From positions 3,360,263 to 3,424,262 of the forward strand of contig OZ020518.1 of NCBI GenBank assembly GCA_963971425.1: a DNA stretch of 64,000 bases, in the 5' to 3' direction. This DNA is from Bryoerythrophyllum caledonicum (taxonomy: Eukaryota > Streptophyta > Bryopsida > Pottiales > Pottiaceae). Made by a program: the position numbers and the translations under genes. The notes under the pieces were generated by a model that saw only the letters and a program-made list of their open reading frames with translations, was not told the origin of the DNA and did no database searches. Positions 1 through 12,075 of the stretch are shown piece after piece (position 1 is the stretch's first letter; every line of letters begins with the position of its first letter).

Positions 1-2505
1 GGAAATTGTATAATCTTTTGAAATTTGAAATCATTTCTCATTGAAAGGAGAGTATATGCATTCTAGGGGGTTTGTGAATGAGTGTGAATGTGTATTGCAG
101 TCCAATTTTGAACCCTACCAGGGTTGCTCAAATTCATTGCCGCTTATGTTTTCATGGGACCAATTTCATTCTTGCTATGCTATTTTTTTCATGATGTATT
201 ATTTTTTCTTAGATAATATTGCTTCATATCTAAATACATTTTTTATATTCATATATTTAAACACACAAAATCATATTAAAATGCCTACTCAATTTCATAC
301 AAAAATTATTCAACAATCCATGTTATGTCCAAATACTTTAAGATTTTGAGAAGAGATTGAGTCTCAATTTAATACATAGTCTCAAATTAATGAAAATAAT
401 GAAATGCCTAAAATTAGGCACTATGATCAAATGAGACTCTGAAATGTCTTATCTTAATGAATATGGTGTTGAGGGTGTCCAAATTTTTTTAGAAAATATA
501 AAATATTAGTCTCAGGTGATATCTATGTAATGCCAAGGTCATACCCTTGTAATATCTAGACAATACTAATGTACTACCTAGGTGATACCCATTGTGTCCG
601 AACCACTGTGTTTTTATTTTTAAAAAAGGTTTGTATAGGGGTGTAAGAACCAGATCCATTCTTACGGGTACCACATCCATATTGAAATTAATTGGCTGCA
701 AACTTGCAGTGTCTTCCATATCTGAAAAGCTGCAGCACTCGTGGGGTTAAGATCATGCGCGACAACATGATTGCTTCTGTGGCAGTAAGTTACTACAAGT
801 GCAGCTGCTGAGTGCGCACCGTGTGCACATTTACTCTTGAGTTGTCATGGTTCTTGCATCACAAAACCAGGGAATATTCTAGTGGAAAATGGAGTATAAC
901 ATTGATTTCCAGTTGATCCTCGGTCCAAAATGCGAACTAGGAAAGAAAAAAAAAAGACAATCGTATCAAAATGATGAAGTGTGGACTTTATCAGATATGC
1001 CCTTCTTCTTACGTTCAACTTTCGCTGAAGATGATCTAGAGTAGAAATTGAATCATGGGAGAAACTCAATTACATCTGTCCTACGTTGCAACCATTGTAA
1101 AGGAGAGGATTTATCCAACTATGGTTGGTTGTTGTGATCAAGTGATGTTGAACCGTATTATGTACAACGGCACTTCATTTCAAGATGTAGCTTCAGACTA
1201 CATGGCTTTTCTTTTTAGGTTCATTATGTAAGCCATGTCCAGTTTCAGGGTTCGCAGGAACCAATCACATGAACTGTACAACCAGCTAAACTCTGGCTTA
1301 AAAGACCCCATCCAAGGATTAGACAACCAATACCGTTGCAAAATACAGAATCTGTCAGGTTGCAAAGCTTCAGTTCCGGATGTCACCCATTTCAAGACCA
1401 TAATCCATGCTGACACATTGCAGACACCAAATGCATGAACCAAACCATGATGATGCTCTTGACCACATCCAGCACATGCAACCAACAGTTTCCTAAGCAA
1501 ACACATACAAACACCCATATTTACACAGAGAATATCAGACGCCAAAGCCACAAAATGTATCATAAGTGCCTCCAATGTACTTACTACTCAACATGGCCAA
1601 AGATACTCATCTATCTGTAGTAATAGACCTCACAATCGTCCGTTACATTGGAATGAAAGTTGGTGAGTGTACAGACATAACTCATACGATGTGCGTTACA
1701 ACAGTATGACAAGACGGCAAGTGTACAGATATGCATCTGGCAGGGAGATTTTATTATCAAATAGTAATGGCATACAAGAGAATGCATAATTAGTACTCTC
1801 TAATCATGGCAAAATCAAGCCCAGTTGCATGAAGATGATGAAAAAAGCTCATAATCTGTGACCCATAGGGTGTACAACGCCACAAGCATATCCACACACA
1901 AATACCTGCAACTGAAGAGAAGATGTCCTTCTCAAGAGCATCACATGATACACGATATTACAAAATGACAAGTTCTTTGCAATGGCTACACCAAAACCAA
2001 AGTGCAGATGTATACTCAGAACTTGAGGACATAAAAGATAGTTAACTCATAAACATGACCCAGGGAATGTGCATTACAACACAAATTGCTGAAACTGATG
2101 ACAAGGAGGTATCGTAAATCATGAGGATCTACTAGAATACAGTAGAATACAAAAGTAGTGCCTCCCAATGGCAGCGCCAAACCCAGAGCCCCATCTCATC
2201 AACAAGGCTAATCCCTCACTCAGCAAGGCCTCTCCAAGTTCTAAGAGCTCTATAGCAAAAATTAGGCTTCAAATGAATGCAGGGTATGTACAACAACCCG
2301 CATTTTCCTAGGCACATAAAATCCATGACCTTTTTAAGGGGGGGGGGATAAATATATTTTTATATTTATATGTATTATCACACAGGCGTTAATGTGTATG
2401 GTATTGCTGATGAGAGGGGCATCAGGGCGTGCGCGGCAGGAGGCGCTCCTCCTTCCTCTCTAAAAAACCACCCCTCACTTGCGCCGAAGAGGCAAAAATT
2501 TTCTC
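1..2505. other. Gene-free AT-rich stretch
   Basis: I see no convincing coding exon here. The longest open frames lack codon structure and match no family I know. A dispersed-repeat fragment lies at about 478-600. A poly-G run lies near 2339-2348. The part just left of 2506 is probably 3'UTR of the minus-strand gene that ends there. Confidence 0.5.
478..600. repeat. Dispersed repeat fragment with 20-bp-scale 'ATCACCTAGG' periodicity, copy 1
   Basis: The segment opens with a 'GGTGTCCAAATTTTTTT' edge and a GAAAATAT motif. It continues with spaced variants of 'GGTGATAYC...TGTAATRCC'. Related segments lie at about 4085-4200 and 47370-47605. All three share the edge motif and the internal short-period repetition, so they are one dispersed family. 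I cannot tell whether it is a DNA-transposon MITE or a satellite-derived element. Confidence 0.45.
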
Positions 2506-2940
2506 TCAGACCTTGATGGTGAGCTGCTTGAACCACGTGAACCCGCCGAAGAGGCCGAACGGGAAGCGGACGATCTTGAGGAAGGAGGAGAATCCGGACG
2601 ACAACCCCGTCGACTGGGAATGATCACTTTTGGGATTGTTGAAATGGTGCGTCGTTGCCGTGGCGAGGTACGCCCGCGCCGCCTTCTCAACGAGGGGGTT
2701 GCGCATGTGCACAGGGTGGCGCATGTTGGGCAGCGACTGATACGAGTTGAGATGGTTTGGGGTGTGCTTGTAGTTGGTCTTGGGGAGTGACCCCCCCGCG
2801 ACGACGTCGCGAAGGGACGTGTACGAGTGAGAGCGCACCCGCGTCATGTCGAGGAGCTCTGTGTCTTTTATGTGGCTCAGAGACCTCTTCCACAGCTGCT
2901 GCCCCACTGTCAAGCTGTTCGCCTTCACTAGCGTGGTCAT
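2506..2940 (-). CDS. Unrecognised small protein, 144 aa
   Basis: This is a single-exon open frame on the minus strand. It starts at an ATG (2940-2938) and stops with TGA at 2506-2508. I do not recognise the protein. It begins MTTLVKANSLTVGQQLWKRS, is basic and Ser/Thr/His-rich in the middle, and ends in an aromatic patch (FPFGLFGGFTWF) too short for a clear membrane helix. Support for a real gene is GC-rich, coding-like composition in an AT-rich setting, an upstream pyrimidine-rich leader on its own strand, and a good candidate intron in that leader (see 2976-3366). The N-terminus could be a mitochondrial or plastid presequence (basic, hydroxylated, few acids), but that is inference. The overlapping plus-strand frames look like shadows. 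Confidence 0.55.
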   Translation of the reverse strand: MTTLVKANSLTVGQQLWKRSLSHIKDTELLDMTRVRSHSYTSLRDVVAGGSLPKTNYKHTPNHLNSYQSLPNMRHPVHMRNPLVEKAARAYLATATTHHFNNPKSDHSQSTGLSSGFSSFLKIVRFPFGLFGGFTWFKQLTIKV

Positions 2941-2975
2941 GGAATTGTACTGTACTCACAATCTTCTCGGGAAAC

Positions 2976-3366
2976 CTGAAACATAGAGAAAGAAAGTTAG
3001 ATTCTGTCACCAAATCCAGTCACTCTCTTGAACTGCAGAAAAACCAAAGCAAAGTGATCTACACTCTCCCTGAGCAAAACAAAAAACAAAACAGAAAACG
3101 TAGCAAACAGAACTACCTCACCAACACCCTTAGATTCAACCACTACAAACCAACACATCAACGCTCCCTTGACCAACATGAAACCAAAGCACAACAATCT
3201 ACACTCAACTCCCTGAAAAGCAAAGCAACCAAAACCAGCTCCTCTCTCTCCAACCACCCACAGATTCAGCAACCACACCAAAACCACGAACATGATCCAC
3301 TCCCTCCAAACACACGCAACCGAACCCACATGAATTCCCCACCCAAAGATGGCACCTTTAGCTTAC
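2976..3366 (-). other. Candidate 5'UTR intron of the 144-aa gene
   Basis: Read on the minus strand, a donor TTGTCG|GTAAGC lies at 3366 and an acceptor TATGTTTCAG|GTTTCC at 2976, 35 bases before the start codon. Sequence upstream of the donor is CT/GA-rich, like plant 5' leaders. The donor choice is a guess; the acceptor looks better. Confidence 0.4.
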
Positions 3367-3913
3367 CGACAAGAAAAAGAGAAGACGGTCCCAACAAGCT
3401 CCGAAGCTCGCTCGCTCGCTCCTCCACAAAAACCAAAATGAACGATCTCAACCAAAACACCAGCCCAGGCTGTAATTCACCAATTCTTCCCCCGAAACTC
3501 TCACAGCTTCAGTATCCGCTTCTGCTTCCTGAATCTTTACGAAACGCAAAATTTCCCCAAGGTCAACACCCGGTTCTGATCTCCTCCAAAAAAAAAACTC
3601 CCCTTGTGTCTGTCTGTGCTGAAACTGAACTAGCAAAACTGAGGTCCAAAAACTGGGTCCCAAAGTGAGGGACAGGGGGGGGGTGTTCCTAAGGTTCCTA
3701 AGAAGAGGGAGAGGAACTCGAAGTGAGGGTGGGAGGGAGGGGGAGGTGTGGTTTTAGAGGCTGGCTTTCCCTTGAAAAGCGAAGTGGGGGCTGGGGTGCG
3801 AAAGGGACGCGCTGGGCAGTGGGGAGTTTGCGGTGTGGCACGAGAGTCCCAGAAGCTACCCAGCCAGCCAACCTTGCAGCACCGTGTGGGTATCTGGGAG
3901 GTATCGCCGTGCG

Positions 3914-4003
3914 ATGGCTGCGATTCTACGGCATCTGCGCCTCCGTGACCCGCACATGGACCACGCTTTGCTCGCATCGGTGGGAGCCTCGTCACTCTCT
4001 CTG
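3914..4003 (+). CDS. Possible first coding exon of a divergent gene (30 codons)
   Basis: ATGGCTGCG at 3914 opens a GC-rich exon-like segment that ends exactly at a strong donor, CTCTG|GTAAGA (4004), in phase 0. The peptide begins MAAILRHLRLRDPHMDHALL, basic and Leu/Ala-rich like an organelle-targeting start. The segment sits back to back with the minus-strand gene at 2506-2940, so about 3640-3910 could be a bidirectional promoter. I found no downstream exon that continues it; the following AT-rich DNA to 5800 has no obvious partner. It may be a gene broken by transposons, a non-coding RNA, or chance. Confidence 0.3.
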
Positions 4004-4084
4004 GTAAGACTTCTGTACTTACCCACCCGCATACCGTCAGCTCCCTCTACAATACCTTACGCAGTCGTCACTTCCGTACATGGA

Positions 4085-4200
4085 GAGTGTCCTTATTTTT
4101 TTTGGAAAATATTAATTTTTTTTGGTCTAGATGATTACCCAGGTGCTACCGGTGTAATGACATCCATGTAATACTTAGGTGATATCCCTTGTCTCGGAAT
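4085..4200. repeat. Dispersed repeat fragment, copy 2 of the 478-600 family
   Basis: It starts GAGAGTGTCC followed by T-rich sequence and GGAAAATATT. Variants of 'CCAGGTGCTACC...TGTAATGACATCC...TAGGTGATATCC' follow, the same ordered motifs as at 478-600. Confidence 0.45.
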
Positions 4201-5807
4201 CATTGTCTCACCGAAAAATAATGCTCACTTAGAAAACTTAAAGGCAACCAAAAAAAAATAGTGTGCCTTACCTTCAGTGTTATTATCTGAAAATTGAGGT
4301 GCCGAAAGTGACCATTGGATATGGTAGCCCAATTTATCCTGTTGAGTTCACCCCTTGTATTTACCACAAAGAACGTATAGCTCTCTTTACAATAGCATTT
4401 GGGATGTTTTAACAGATGTTGTTGTAAAGGGTGTTAAATGTGTACACTACTTTGCTTGTAAATGCCCAAGCATCCACATATTTGATTTTGAACAAACTTG
4501 ATTTCAGCATGTGCCCTTTTATCTCACATCATCAAAGAGATTTTTTAAATATAATTTCATAGAATTGGACGTGGAGTTTTGAGTTGGAGGTTTTTATTTT
4601 TATTTTTCGTATTCACATTTAGGGGTTCGACATTTCGGACTTCAGTTTGGGCTTGGTCTTTTTACTGGTCTTTGAGTTTTGGATGGAGTGAGAATGGGTT
4701 GGGCAGATTGGGATCCCAGTTACGTAATTGCTGGGATTATGATATACAGTACTTCAGGTGGTACCTTCCGAATTAGGATTGTCAGTGTCTCTCTCCCCCT
4801 CTCACTTCAAAGGTTTGCTGTGGACAAATTTAGGTGTGGTATTGATGCTTGCACAGTGATCCTCCCCCAGGCCAATTCATCAAAACACATCCCACCACTT
4901 TTTCCTTCAAAGATAGTAGAATAACCTACTTGGAGGATAAATGTTTTATATTATATTATATTTGAATTAAATATATCATTATTTAATATTTTATTTGGAT
5001 TATATATATCCTTATTTTATATTTTATTTGAATTAAAATGATCTTACATTTAACTCAGGCAAAACAAAACAAAAAATCATTTGCAAGAACACCAAACAAC
5101 TTACCAATTGTCAACCATAGGGATGGTTGAGCCAAGTTTGAAATGTTGGTGTCTGTCATGTCTGTCACAAAGGCGTGCATTTTTCAAGTTGTGGTCCAGC
5201 TGTGATACAAACATATGGTAGTTGCGAAGCAAACGTAACAATGACCATGACATCCGAGGTCTACATTAACAGTACGTATTTACTGGGTAGAAAAAATAAA
5301 TGATCCATGAATAAGGAGTTCGGAAACAAACAAATGACTTAGAGTTAGATGCACGGTGCACCAGTACAGTACTGTGTAGTGGTTCAGAAATTGGTACATA
5401 ACTAGGAACGTTATTCATTTAACAATTTTAGCATCTGTAATTAATTAAATTACACCATATGGTAGTGTTACCTTGCCATCGTGTCACCATGATTGTTTAA
5501 CAACCAGTTTTTTAATAGGGGAATGACAATGCTCGTAAGCAACAATACTCATCATCATGTGAAGGTGTGGGTTGGATAGCTTGATAGAGGTGATGCGACA
5601 TGCAATCATCCTTCGGCAACAAGGTAAGCTGGCATGCAGTTTGCTTGTAGAATGAAGCAAACCTGGAGAGACGCAGGATTAGTTGACCTACCAGTGGCAG
5701 CAGCCCCAGCCACAAAAACGCACCAACTCTGAATGCGACATTGACCCTACTAAAAATATAAAACCACCTCAACAAGCCCCCACTCCTGCCCCTTGGAGTA
5801 ATATTAA
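4201..5807. other. No gene recognised
   Basis: Open frames near 4579-4924 are low-complexity aromatic peptides without family resemblance. The stretch 4940-5040 is almost pure A/T with repeated TATTTTATTTGAATTA-type units. Nothing else can be supported. Confidence 0.5.
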
Positions 5808-5811
5808 TTAA

Positions 5812-6756
5812 CCCCTAAAGGACCAAGTGTCCAAATTTGGCTTTTTGAAAAATCGGTCAGGTTCCTATGGTGTGAATTTCCAACATTCCACTTTGAAAAT
5901 TTTACTATAGAAAGACATTACCAAGAGCTCAGTGGGAAAACAATTTTTTCCTAAATTGGACATTTGATGAAATAGTTATAGGGTTTTGAATTTTAAATGG
6001 GGAAGGCGGGCACCTCGAGCACCTCCAAAAACTTTTGCTAGGACACTCTATTGAAAGTGAGATTTTCAGTACTCGCAAGTAATATTATTTCCCTTCATGT
6101 TGTCAAAAAAAAGTTCTTGTCTTTAGTGAAAAATAGCATACCAACTCAAGTCAAACATTTTCACACATTGTCACTCATTGTTGGGCAAGGTACCAAAAAA
6201 ACTTCTTCTTTTCCACATAAAACCTAGAGATCTTTATATTTTTCACTTTTTATTTTTTCCACAACAATATGTAATGTAAACCTTCTTATTGACTATTCGG
6301 ATTATCAATTGAAAACATATTAAGTTCAAAAAAAATTAAAGTGTGAATTAACAAATTTCGAGCCTCCACTCCTTGCACACTTGTTTGGAATATGCTACAC
6401 CCTGTCTCTACCTCTAAAAATTGGTGTGTAAGGAGCTAACATCATGCTTAACAAGACGGTAATAGATTTAGACCTTGTGTAGTGAAATTTTTTGACACCA
6501 AGTGAAGTCAAAGTCTGCTGATCCACTAAACGCAGGGAAGAAAATGAACCATTTGCTTGACTTCAAACACTATAATCTTTCAATCTGTGCGGTCAAAGTT
6601 TATGAAGTTTTAGACATGTATTACTTAATAAGCCTTTATTGAGATCCAACGGTCAGAACTAAAAATCAAAGTTTTTGTTACCTTCTTTATTCATTGCACT
6701 AGAATCCATTAATTTTGAAGTGTTTTTGGTATAAAACTGTCTTGGTACCTTAGGGG
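5812..6756 (+). mobile_element. TTAA-flanked MITE A (945 bp), piggyBac-like termini
   Basis: The element starts CCCCTAAAGGACCAAG and ends CTTGGTACCTTAGGGG, an imperfect terminal inverted repeat. It is bounded on both sides by TTAA (5808-5811 and 6757-6760). No further direct repeat is visible outside TTAA, so TTAA itself is the likely target duplication, as in piggyBac. It has no transposase frame. Copies of the same body lie at 11133-12075, 17499-18379, within 8784-10942 (reversed), at 48737-49440 (decayed) and at 58606-62205 (reversed, interrupted). Confidence 0.8.
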
Positions 6757-7279
6757 TTAATTTATTTATATTGCTTCTATTGTTTATGAATTTTAGGGAC
6801 GTGCTTCGATAGGCCACTTGGCTGGCTTTGCAACTAAAACATGTTATGCCTTTGACTAAGGTAAGCCCCCCCCCATAACCAAAAAAAACCCATAGCCAAT
6901 GCCTATAAAATTTGGGTATATTCAACCCTCTTCCATCCCATTACCACCAACTCAGCTCCAAATGGAGGTTTGCTATTAGTTAGACCCTTACTTTTGGTCG
7001 TTGGTTATGGGGGGTACCTATTGCTGGCCACCCACTAAACATGGCTGCACAGTTTGAAAATTCATAACTAATTCAGTTTTCATCGAAAAAATATGAAATC
7101 ACTTGGGTTGGAATTGTAATTCTATTGGCTATGATTGAAAAATAATAGTATAGTTATCTCCTCTCTCCATATATGCACATTCCTTAACTTGTCGGTTTTA
7201 GGGGGGCTAACCTTAATGCATGTGTGAAGTATCACACACAATCTGTTGCACACTCGGATTTTCAAATAGAAATGTGTGA

Positions 7280-7417
7280 GGGGCGGTTTACACTACGGAC
7301 CAAGAACTCGTCCCATGCACCTCTAAAATCTATGATTGGCCAATCGAGTTGATGGAGCCAATCATAGATTTTAGAGGTGCATGGGACGAGTTCTTGGTCC
7401 GTAGTGTAAACTGCCCC
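7280..7417. mobile_element. Foldback MITE, 138 bp, Harbinger-like ends
   Basis: Two roughly 60 bp arms are near-perfect reverse complements around a spacer of about 16 bp. The ends read GGGGCGGTTTACACTACGGA and the reverse complement TAGTGTAAACTGCCCC. The flanks are TGA and TAA, compatible with a mutated 3-bp TWA target duplication. A longer member with the same ends and a clean TAA duplication lies at 54043-54741. Confidence 0.75.
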
Positions 7418-8783
7418 TAAGGGCCTTTAACAATTGGCCGTGGTCGGAAGTTTGATTCATGACAAACGTCCAAAGTCTTGGGTGGCAAACGTATACAAAA
7501 TATTGTATTTAAAAACAACAAGGTTTTAATTTTTTTAAACAATTGAATTTAAAAGTGAGTTACACCAAAAAAATTGCTTCCAAGGTGGTTGTAGTTCTTG
7601 TGAACTAGGTATTCAAATTTGGATATATGGACACAATGTTGGAGAACCAAACTGAACTGTTCTGGATTTCTGAGAATTTACTGAGCACTCAGTATCAACA
7701 TCGAGTTAATTCCCATAGTTGAGACATTTTTTAAGTTTTTAACAAAATTGTCATTGTTTTATAACAAAATTGTCATTGTATCACATGCTTGTATAAAGAG
7801 AGCTGATTGTAGTAAATTATGTTCTTGGTAGCACATACAAACTTCTTTTACTTCATTCTTCAAAATTGCCGGTATTCCTCTCCCCACCTTTTTCCCTTCA
7901 AACATGGGTCCTTGTGACAAGTGAGGCCAACAAATTGTGGCATGACATACAACAAAAAAAATAAAGTGATAGGGACAAAGCTAATATTGACACTATAATG
8001 GACACTTGGAGTATGAAGAGGCATTACCGAAATGATTTTCAGCAAGCAAGAAATCCATGTATTTGACCACCAACTGTACCCACAACCAGAAATGTCTACA
8101 GAATGCACCAAAGAGAAAAATAATCCTCAATCAAGGTAAAAGAAAAGAATATCATCATTTGTACGTCACAATTGTGTGCTTAAAATTTGCCACCAGAAAC
8201 TGTTTTGTCCAGCTCACCAAGGAATCCTTTCCTTTACTGCATTTTAGAATATATTTTTGGGATATAAAAAGATTCATCAATATGGGAATGTGAGCTGAAT
8301 TAGCATCTTCGCCCTACTAAGTGTGAACACAGGAAGCATCCATGGCATAAACCCAAACTAAAGCCCAAAATTGGGCCATGTAAAAGTATGCTTTACGAGC
8401 CTACATCGCACTTCATGCGGGAACTGGAATCTGCACATTTTCCATAAGCATTATCAGGTGGTCGCCTTTGCGGGGGCCTGCTGGCAAAGGCACAATACCA
8501 TGAGTCTTGTGCATCCACCGAAACCAAGGAGTCAACCATTGTGCATGAAACTATGAGGTAGTCAAAGGGCCCCTGTAAAATATTGGCATCATGTGTAAGA
8601 CTCAAGCGAACACACCAAACGATTTGACCTCTTTTCTCATTTTAAATCTAGAAAGTTCATCATACTTAGCTCTATGTTTTTATCCTTAGCTCAAAGAGAA
8701 CGCGTGTGGGTAGATTCTTGGTGCCACATGGAGACTTCTTTTCTCTGTGAATGGTGGCAAGAACGTGTTCTAATTTGAGTTAA

Positions 8784-10942
8784 ACCCCTAAATTACCAAA
8801 CCATTTTCAAATTAAAAACGCTTCAGAACTGCTCGGTTCAGTGCAATAGAGTTTTCCTGAAAGTCTAAGTTTTAAAGGGTGGCTACCTTCTGTCAGCCAA
8901 AAAGACCGAGTGCAGCATCTTTTGAGGACCTTGTGTCTTTCTCTATTCACCAAAGCATGGTGAGATTTAAATACGGCAGAAGAAGAAGAACGCCGGTCCC
9001 CGCCGGGGGCCGGCGTGAGTAAAGTGTCCGTTCGTTCCACCACTAAGTCCATGCCCACCGGGCATGGGTTAGTAGTATGGAACTACTTCCCCCTTTCGAG
9101 GGTGGACACTATGTACCCGGTATCAAGTAACCAATACCAAGGGACCCAAGGTCCCAAAAGGTCCTAGAAGAGGGAGGACAAGCACGGTGACGTGCAACAT
9201 GCAAGTGTAGATCTATGGAGGGGGGTTTAAAGCGTCCGGAAGGGGTTGATTGTTTTCAAGTTTACGTTTATGTAGGAGTATCGACATAGCATGTTGAAGA
9301 GCAATAGTGTTAATATTTGAGAAGGTGGTTTTGATTGAAGTGATGGGGATTTTAAAGGTTTCTTCAAGAGTTGTCATTGATGGGATGAAGGTGGTGGCTC
9401 TAGCACCCGCGGTGATGACAATGAGGGGGTCTACTTTCCATCCTAATGCTTGAATATCGTCAAGTAGTGGTTGGTATTTATTTGTTTTATTTGAAATGGT
9501 GTCCGGAGAGAATCTATCATTGCAATATGTGAATTCAATAAATTGGATGGTGAGAGTAGGGTCTATGTGGTTTGGTGGCGGGTCTTTGTATGGAAGTCCT
9601 CTAACACATAGTAGGTCCGGTTTGAGTCTTGCATTGCAGTGGCATCTTTGGGTATGACAGATGCATGGTAATAGCCACGGAGGGACCGTATTTTCTTGTG
9701 GATTGTCATTAAAGGTTCCAGCATTCATTTTAAATATGGCAATATTTGCAGGGTGAAAGTTCTCACCCTCCATATTTTATGGGCCACGCGCATCGTGCAA
9801 GCTAATGTAATCAAATTAGTAATTTGGAGTCACCAATGCCACCTTGCATCTATGTTTGGACGGTGACTGTGCCTAGATGATTAACCCTGTAGCATGTTGG
9901 TTGGCTGACAAAGGACCATAATTTATGGAATAAACTCCAAAGTTAGCCAAACCACCATGTTTCTCCAGAACCAGTGGACTTTTAGGTGTACAACCCAATT
10001 CAGCGTTTTGGGGTGATAGTTAGGGTCCAAACCCTGAGTACTTTCAGGAAAACTCTAATGAGTAAGGAAAAAAACCAAAGTTTTTATTTCTAATTTAACT
10101 GCGGAATCTCAATCAAAACTTATTAAGTAACATACTCACAGAATTTCATAAACTTTGCCCGCCTAGATTGAAAGATAATAGAGTTTGAAGTAGAGAAATT
10201 GGTTCATTTTCTTCCCTCCGTTTAGTGGATCGGCAGAGTTTGACTTCACTCAGTGTCCAATTTTTGCACTACACAAGGTCTAAATTCATTACCACCAACT
10301 TAGCATTGTACTAGTTCCTTGTACACCAATTTTTAGAGGTAAACAAAAGGTGTAGCATATGCAAAAAAATTGTGCTAGGAATGGAGGTTCAAAAATTGAC
10401 AATTCATGGTTTTTTTTTTTGTGAACTTAAAATGTTTTAGAATGAGAACCCAAATGGTCAATGGATAGGTTTACACCACGCAGTGTCGTGGGGAAAATAA
10501 GAAATGTAAAAAATATGGAGATCTCTAAGGTTGATATGGATAGGAAGAATATTTTTTGGTACCTTGCCCGACAATGTGCAACAATGTGTGAAAATGTTTG
10601 ACTTGGATTACTATGCTATTTTTCACTCAAGACAAAAGATTTTTTTGACAACATGAAAAAAAAAAAAATTATTTGCTTATATTGAAAATCTCACATTCAA
10701 TAGAGTGCCCTAGCAAAGGTTCTTGGAGTTGCCCAATGTGCCCGCTCTCCCCATATGAACTTCACAACCCTATAACTTTTTCATTAAATGTTGGATTTGG
10801 GGGGGGGAAATGGACTCACACAAAGATTATAGTAATGTCCATCTACAGTAAAAACATTCAAAAATAACGTTCTAAATTGACACAGTAGGAACATGCCAAA
10901 ACCTTCAAAAGTCTCCTCTGGGTACTCTTGGTAATTTAGGGG
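8784..10942 (-). mobile_element. TTAA-flanked composite element D (reversed MITE with a LINE remnant inside)
   Basis: Outer ends ACCCCTAAATTACCAA and TTGGTAATTTAGGGG form an inverted repeat and are bounded by TTAA at 8780-8783 and 10943-10946. From about 10045 to the right end the body matches the reverse complement of MITEs A and B. The part from about 8976 to 9880 is unrelated and contains a retroelement ORF. The left internal breakpoint is not clear, so the order of insertion is inferred. Confidence 0.6.
8976..9773 (-). pseudogene. 5'-truncated non-LTR retrotransposon remnant: nuclease-like C-terminal ORF plus 3'UTR with (TTC)n tail
   Basis: The minus-strand ORF 9773-9213 (186 codons) has a Cys/His cluster (CICHTQRCHC) followed by KPDLL, FIEFTYCND and a K..KYQPLL segment. 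This order resembles the PD-(D/E)XK restriction-like nuclease domain that ends some LINE polyproteins. No reverse transcriptase is present upstream: an in-frame TAA precedes the ATG, so the 5' part is lost. Downstream on the same strand lie short hairpins, a GGCCCCCGGCGGGGACCGGC stretch and a terminal TTCTTCTTC run, typical of a LINE 3' end. A related 3'UTR piece is at 13180-13320. The retroelement origin is fairly likely; the nuclease label is a motif reading. Confidence 0.5.
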
Positions 10943-11061
10943 TTAAATACCACCAAGATCTTCCATAGGTAGAAATGAAAGACAACCAAGTTCCTACATA
11001 TCTTTTAGATTATTAGGAGAACAATAAAGTAATATTCTAATAAGAAATGAGTATCTTAGTG

Positions 11062-11100
11062 AAATTGGGTGTGAGTTCACTAATAACTCACACCCAATTT
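11062..11100. repeat. Perfect 16-bp hairpin, 7-nt loop
   Basis: AAATTGGGTGTGAGTT and its exact reverse complement AACTCACACCCAATTT flank CACTAAT. It lies between elements D and B. It is too short to assign; it could be a tiny foldback element or a cruciform-forming site. Confidence 0.7.
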
Positions 11101-11132
11101 GAGTTGGGGGCGTGGTTTGGATCTTCAATTAA

Positions 11133-12075
11133 CCCCTAAATGACCAAGTGTCCAAATTTGGCTTTTTGAAAAATCGGTCAGGTTCCTATGGTGTCAATTT
11201 CCAACATTCCACTTTGAAATTTTTACTATAGAAAGACATTACCAAGACCTCAGTGGGAAAACAAATTTTTCCTAAATTGGACATTTGATGAAAAAGTTAT
11301 AGGGTTTTGAATTTTAAATGGGGAGGGCGGGCACCTCGGGCACCTCCAAAAACTTTTGATAGGACACTCTATTGAAAGTGAAATTTTGAGTACTCACAAG
11401 TAATATTATTTCCCTTCATGTTGTCAAAAAATAGTTCTTGTCTTTAGTGAAAAATAGCATACCAACCCAAGTCAAACATTTCCACACATTGTCACTCATT
11501 GTTGGGCAAGATACCAAAAAACTTCTTCTTTTCCACATTAAACCTAGAGATCTTCATATTTTTCACTTTTTATTTTTTCCACAACAATATGTAATGTAAA
11601 CCTTCTTATTGACCATTCGGATTATCAATTGAAAACATATTAAGTTCAAAAAAAATTAAAGTGTGAATTAACAAATTTTGAGCCTCCACTCCTTGCACAC
11701 TTGTTTTGAATATGCTACACCCTGTCTCTACCTCTAAAAATTGGTGTGTGAGGAGCTTAAGTCATGCTTAACAAGATGGTAATAGATTTAGACCTTGTGT
11801 AGTGAAATTTTTGGACACCAACTGAAGTCAAAGTCTGCTGATCCACTAAACGCAGGGAAGAAATGAACCATTTGCTTGACTTCAAACACTATAATCTTTC
11901 AATCAGTGAGGTCAAAGTTTATGAAATTTTGTACATGTATTACTTAACAAGCCTTTATTGAGATCCTACGGTCAGAACTAAAAATCAAAGTTTTTGTTAC
12001 CTTCTATACTCACTGCACTAGAATCCATTAATTTTGAAGTGTTTTTGGTGTAAAACTGTCTTGGTACCTTAGGGG
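11133..12075 (+). mobile_element. TTAA-flanked MITE B (943 bp)
   Basis: It is the closest relative of MITE A, collinear over its full length with scattered substitutions. It starts CCCCTAAATGACCAAG, ends CTTGGTACCTTAGGGG and is bounded by TTAA at 11129-11132 and 12076-12079. It is in the same orientation as A. It has no coding capacity. Confidence 0.8.

Noticed and set aside
1198-1575. 125-codon open frame on the minus strand
   Set aside because: Cys/Trp-rich composition without family motifs, overlapped by plus-strand frames; no splice partner or leader. Probably chance.
2757-3668. 303-codon plus-strand frame
   Set aside because: It is antisense to the 144-aa gene and its leader. The Ser/Thr/Asn/Gln-rich peptide comes from CT/CA-rich leader DNA.
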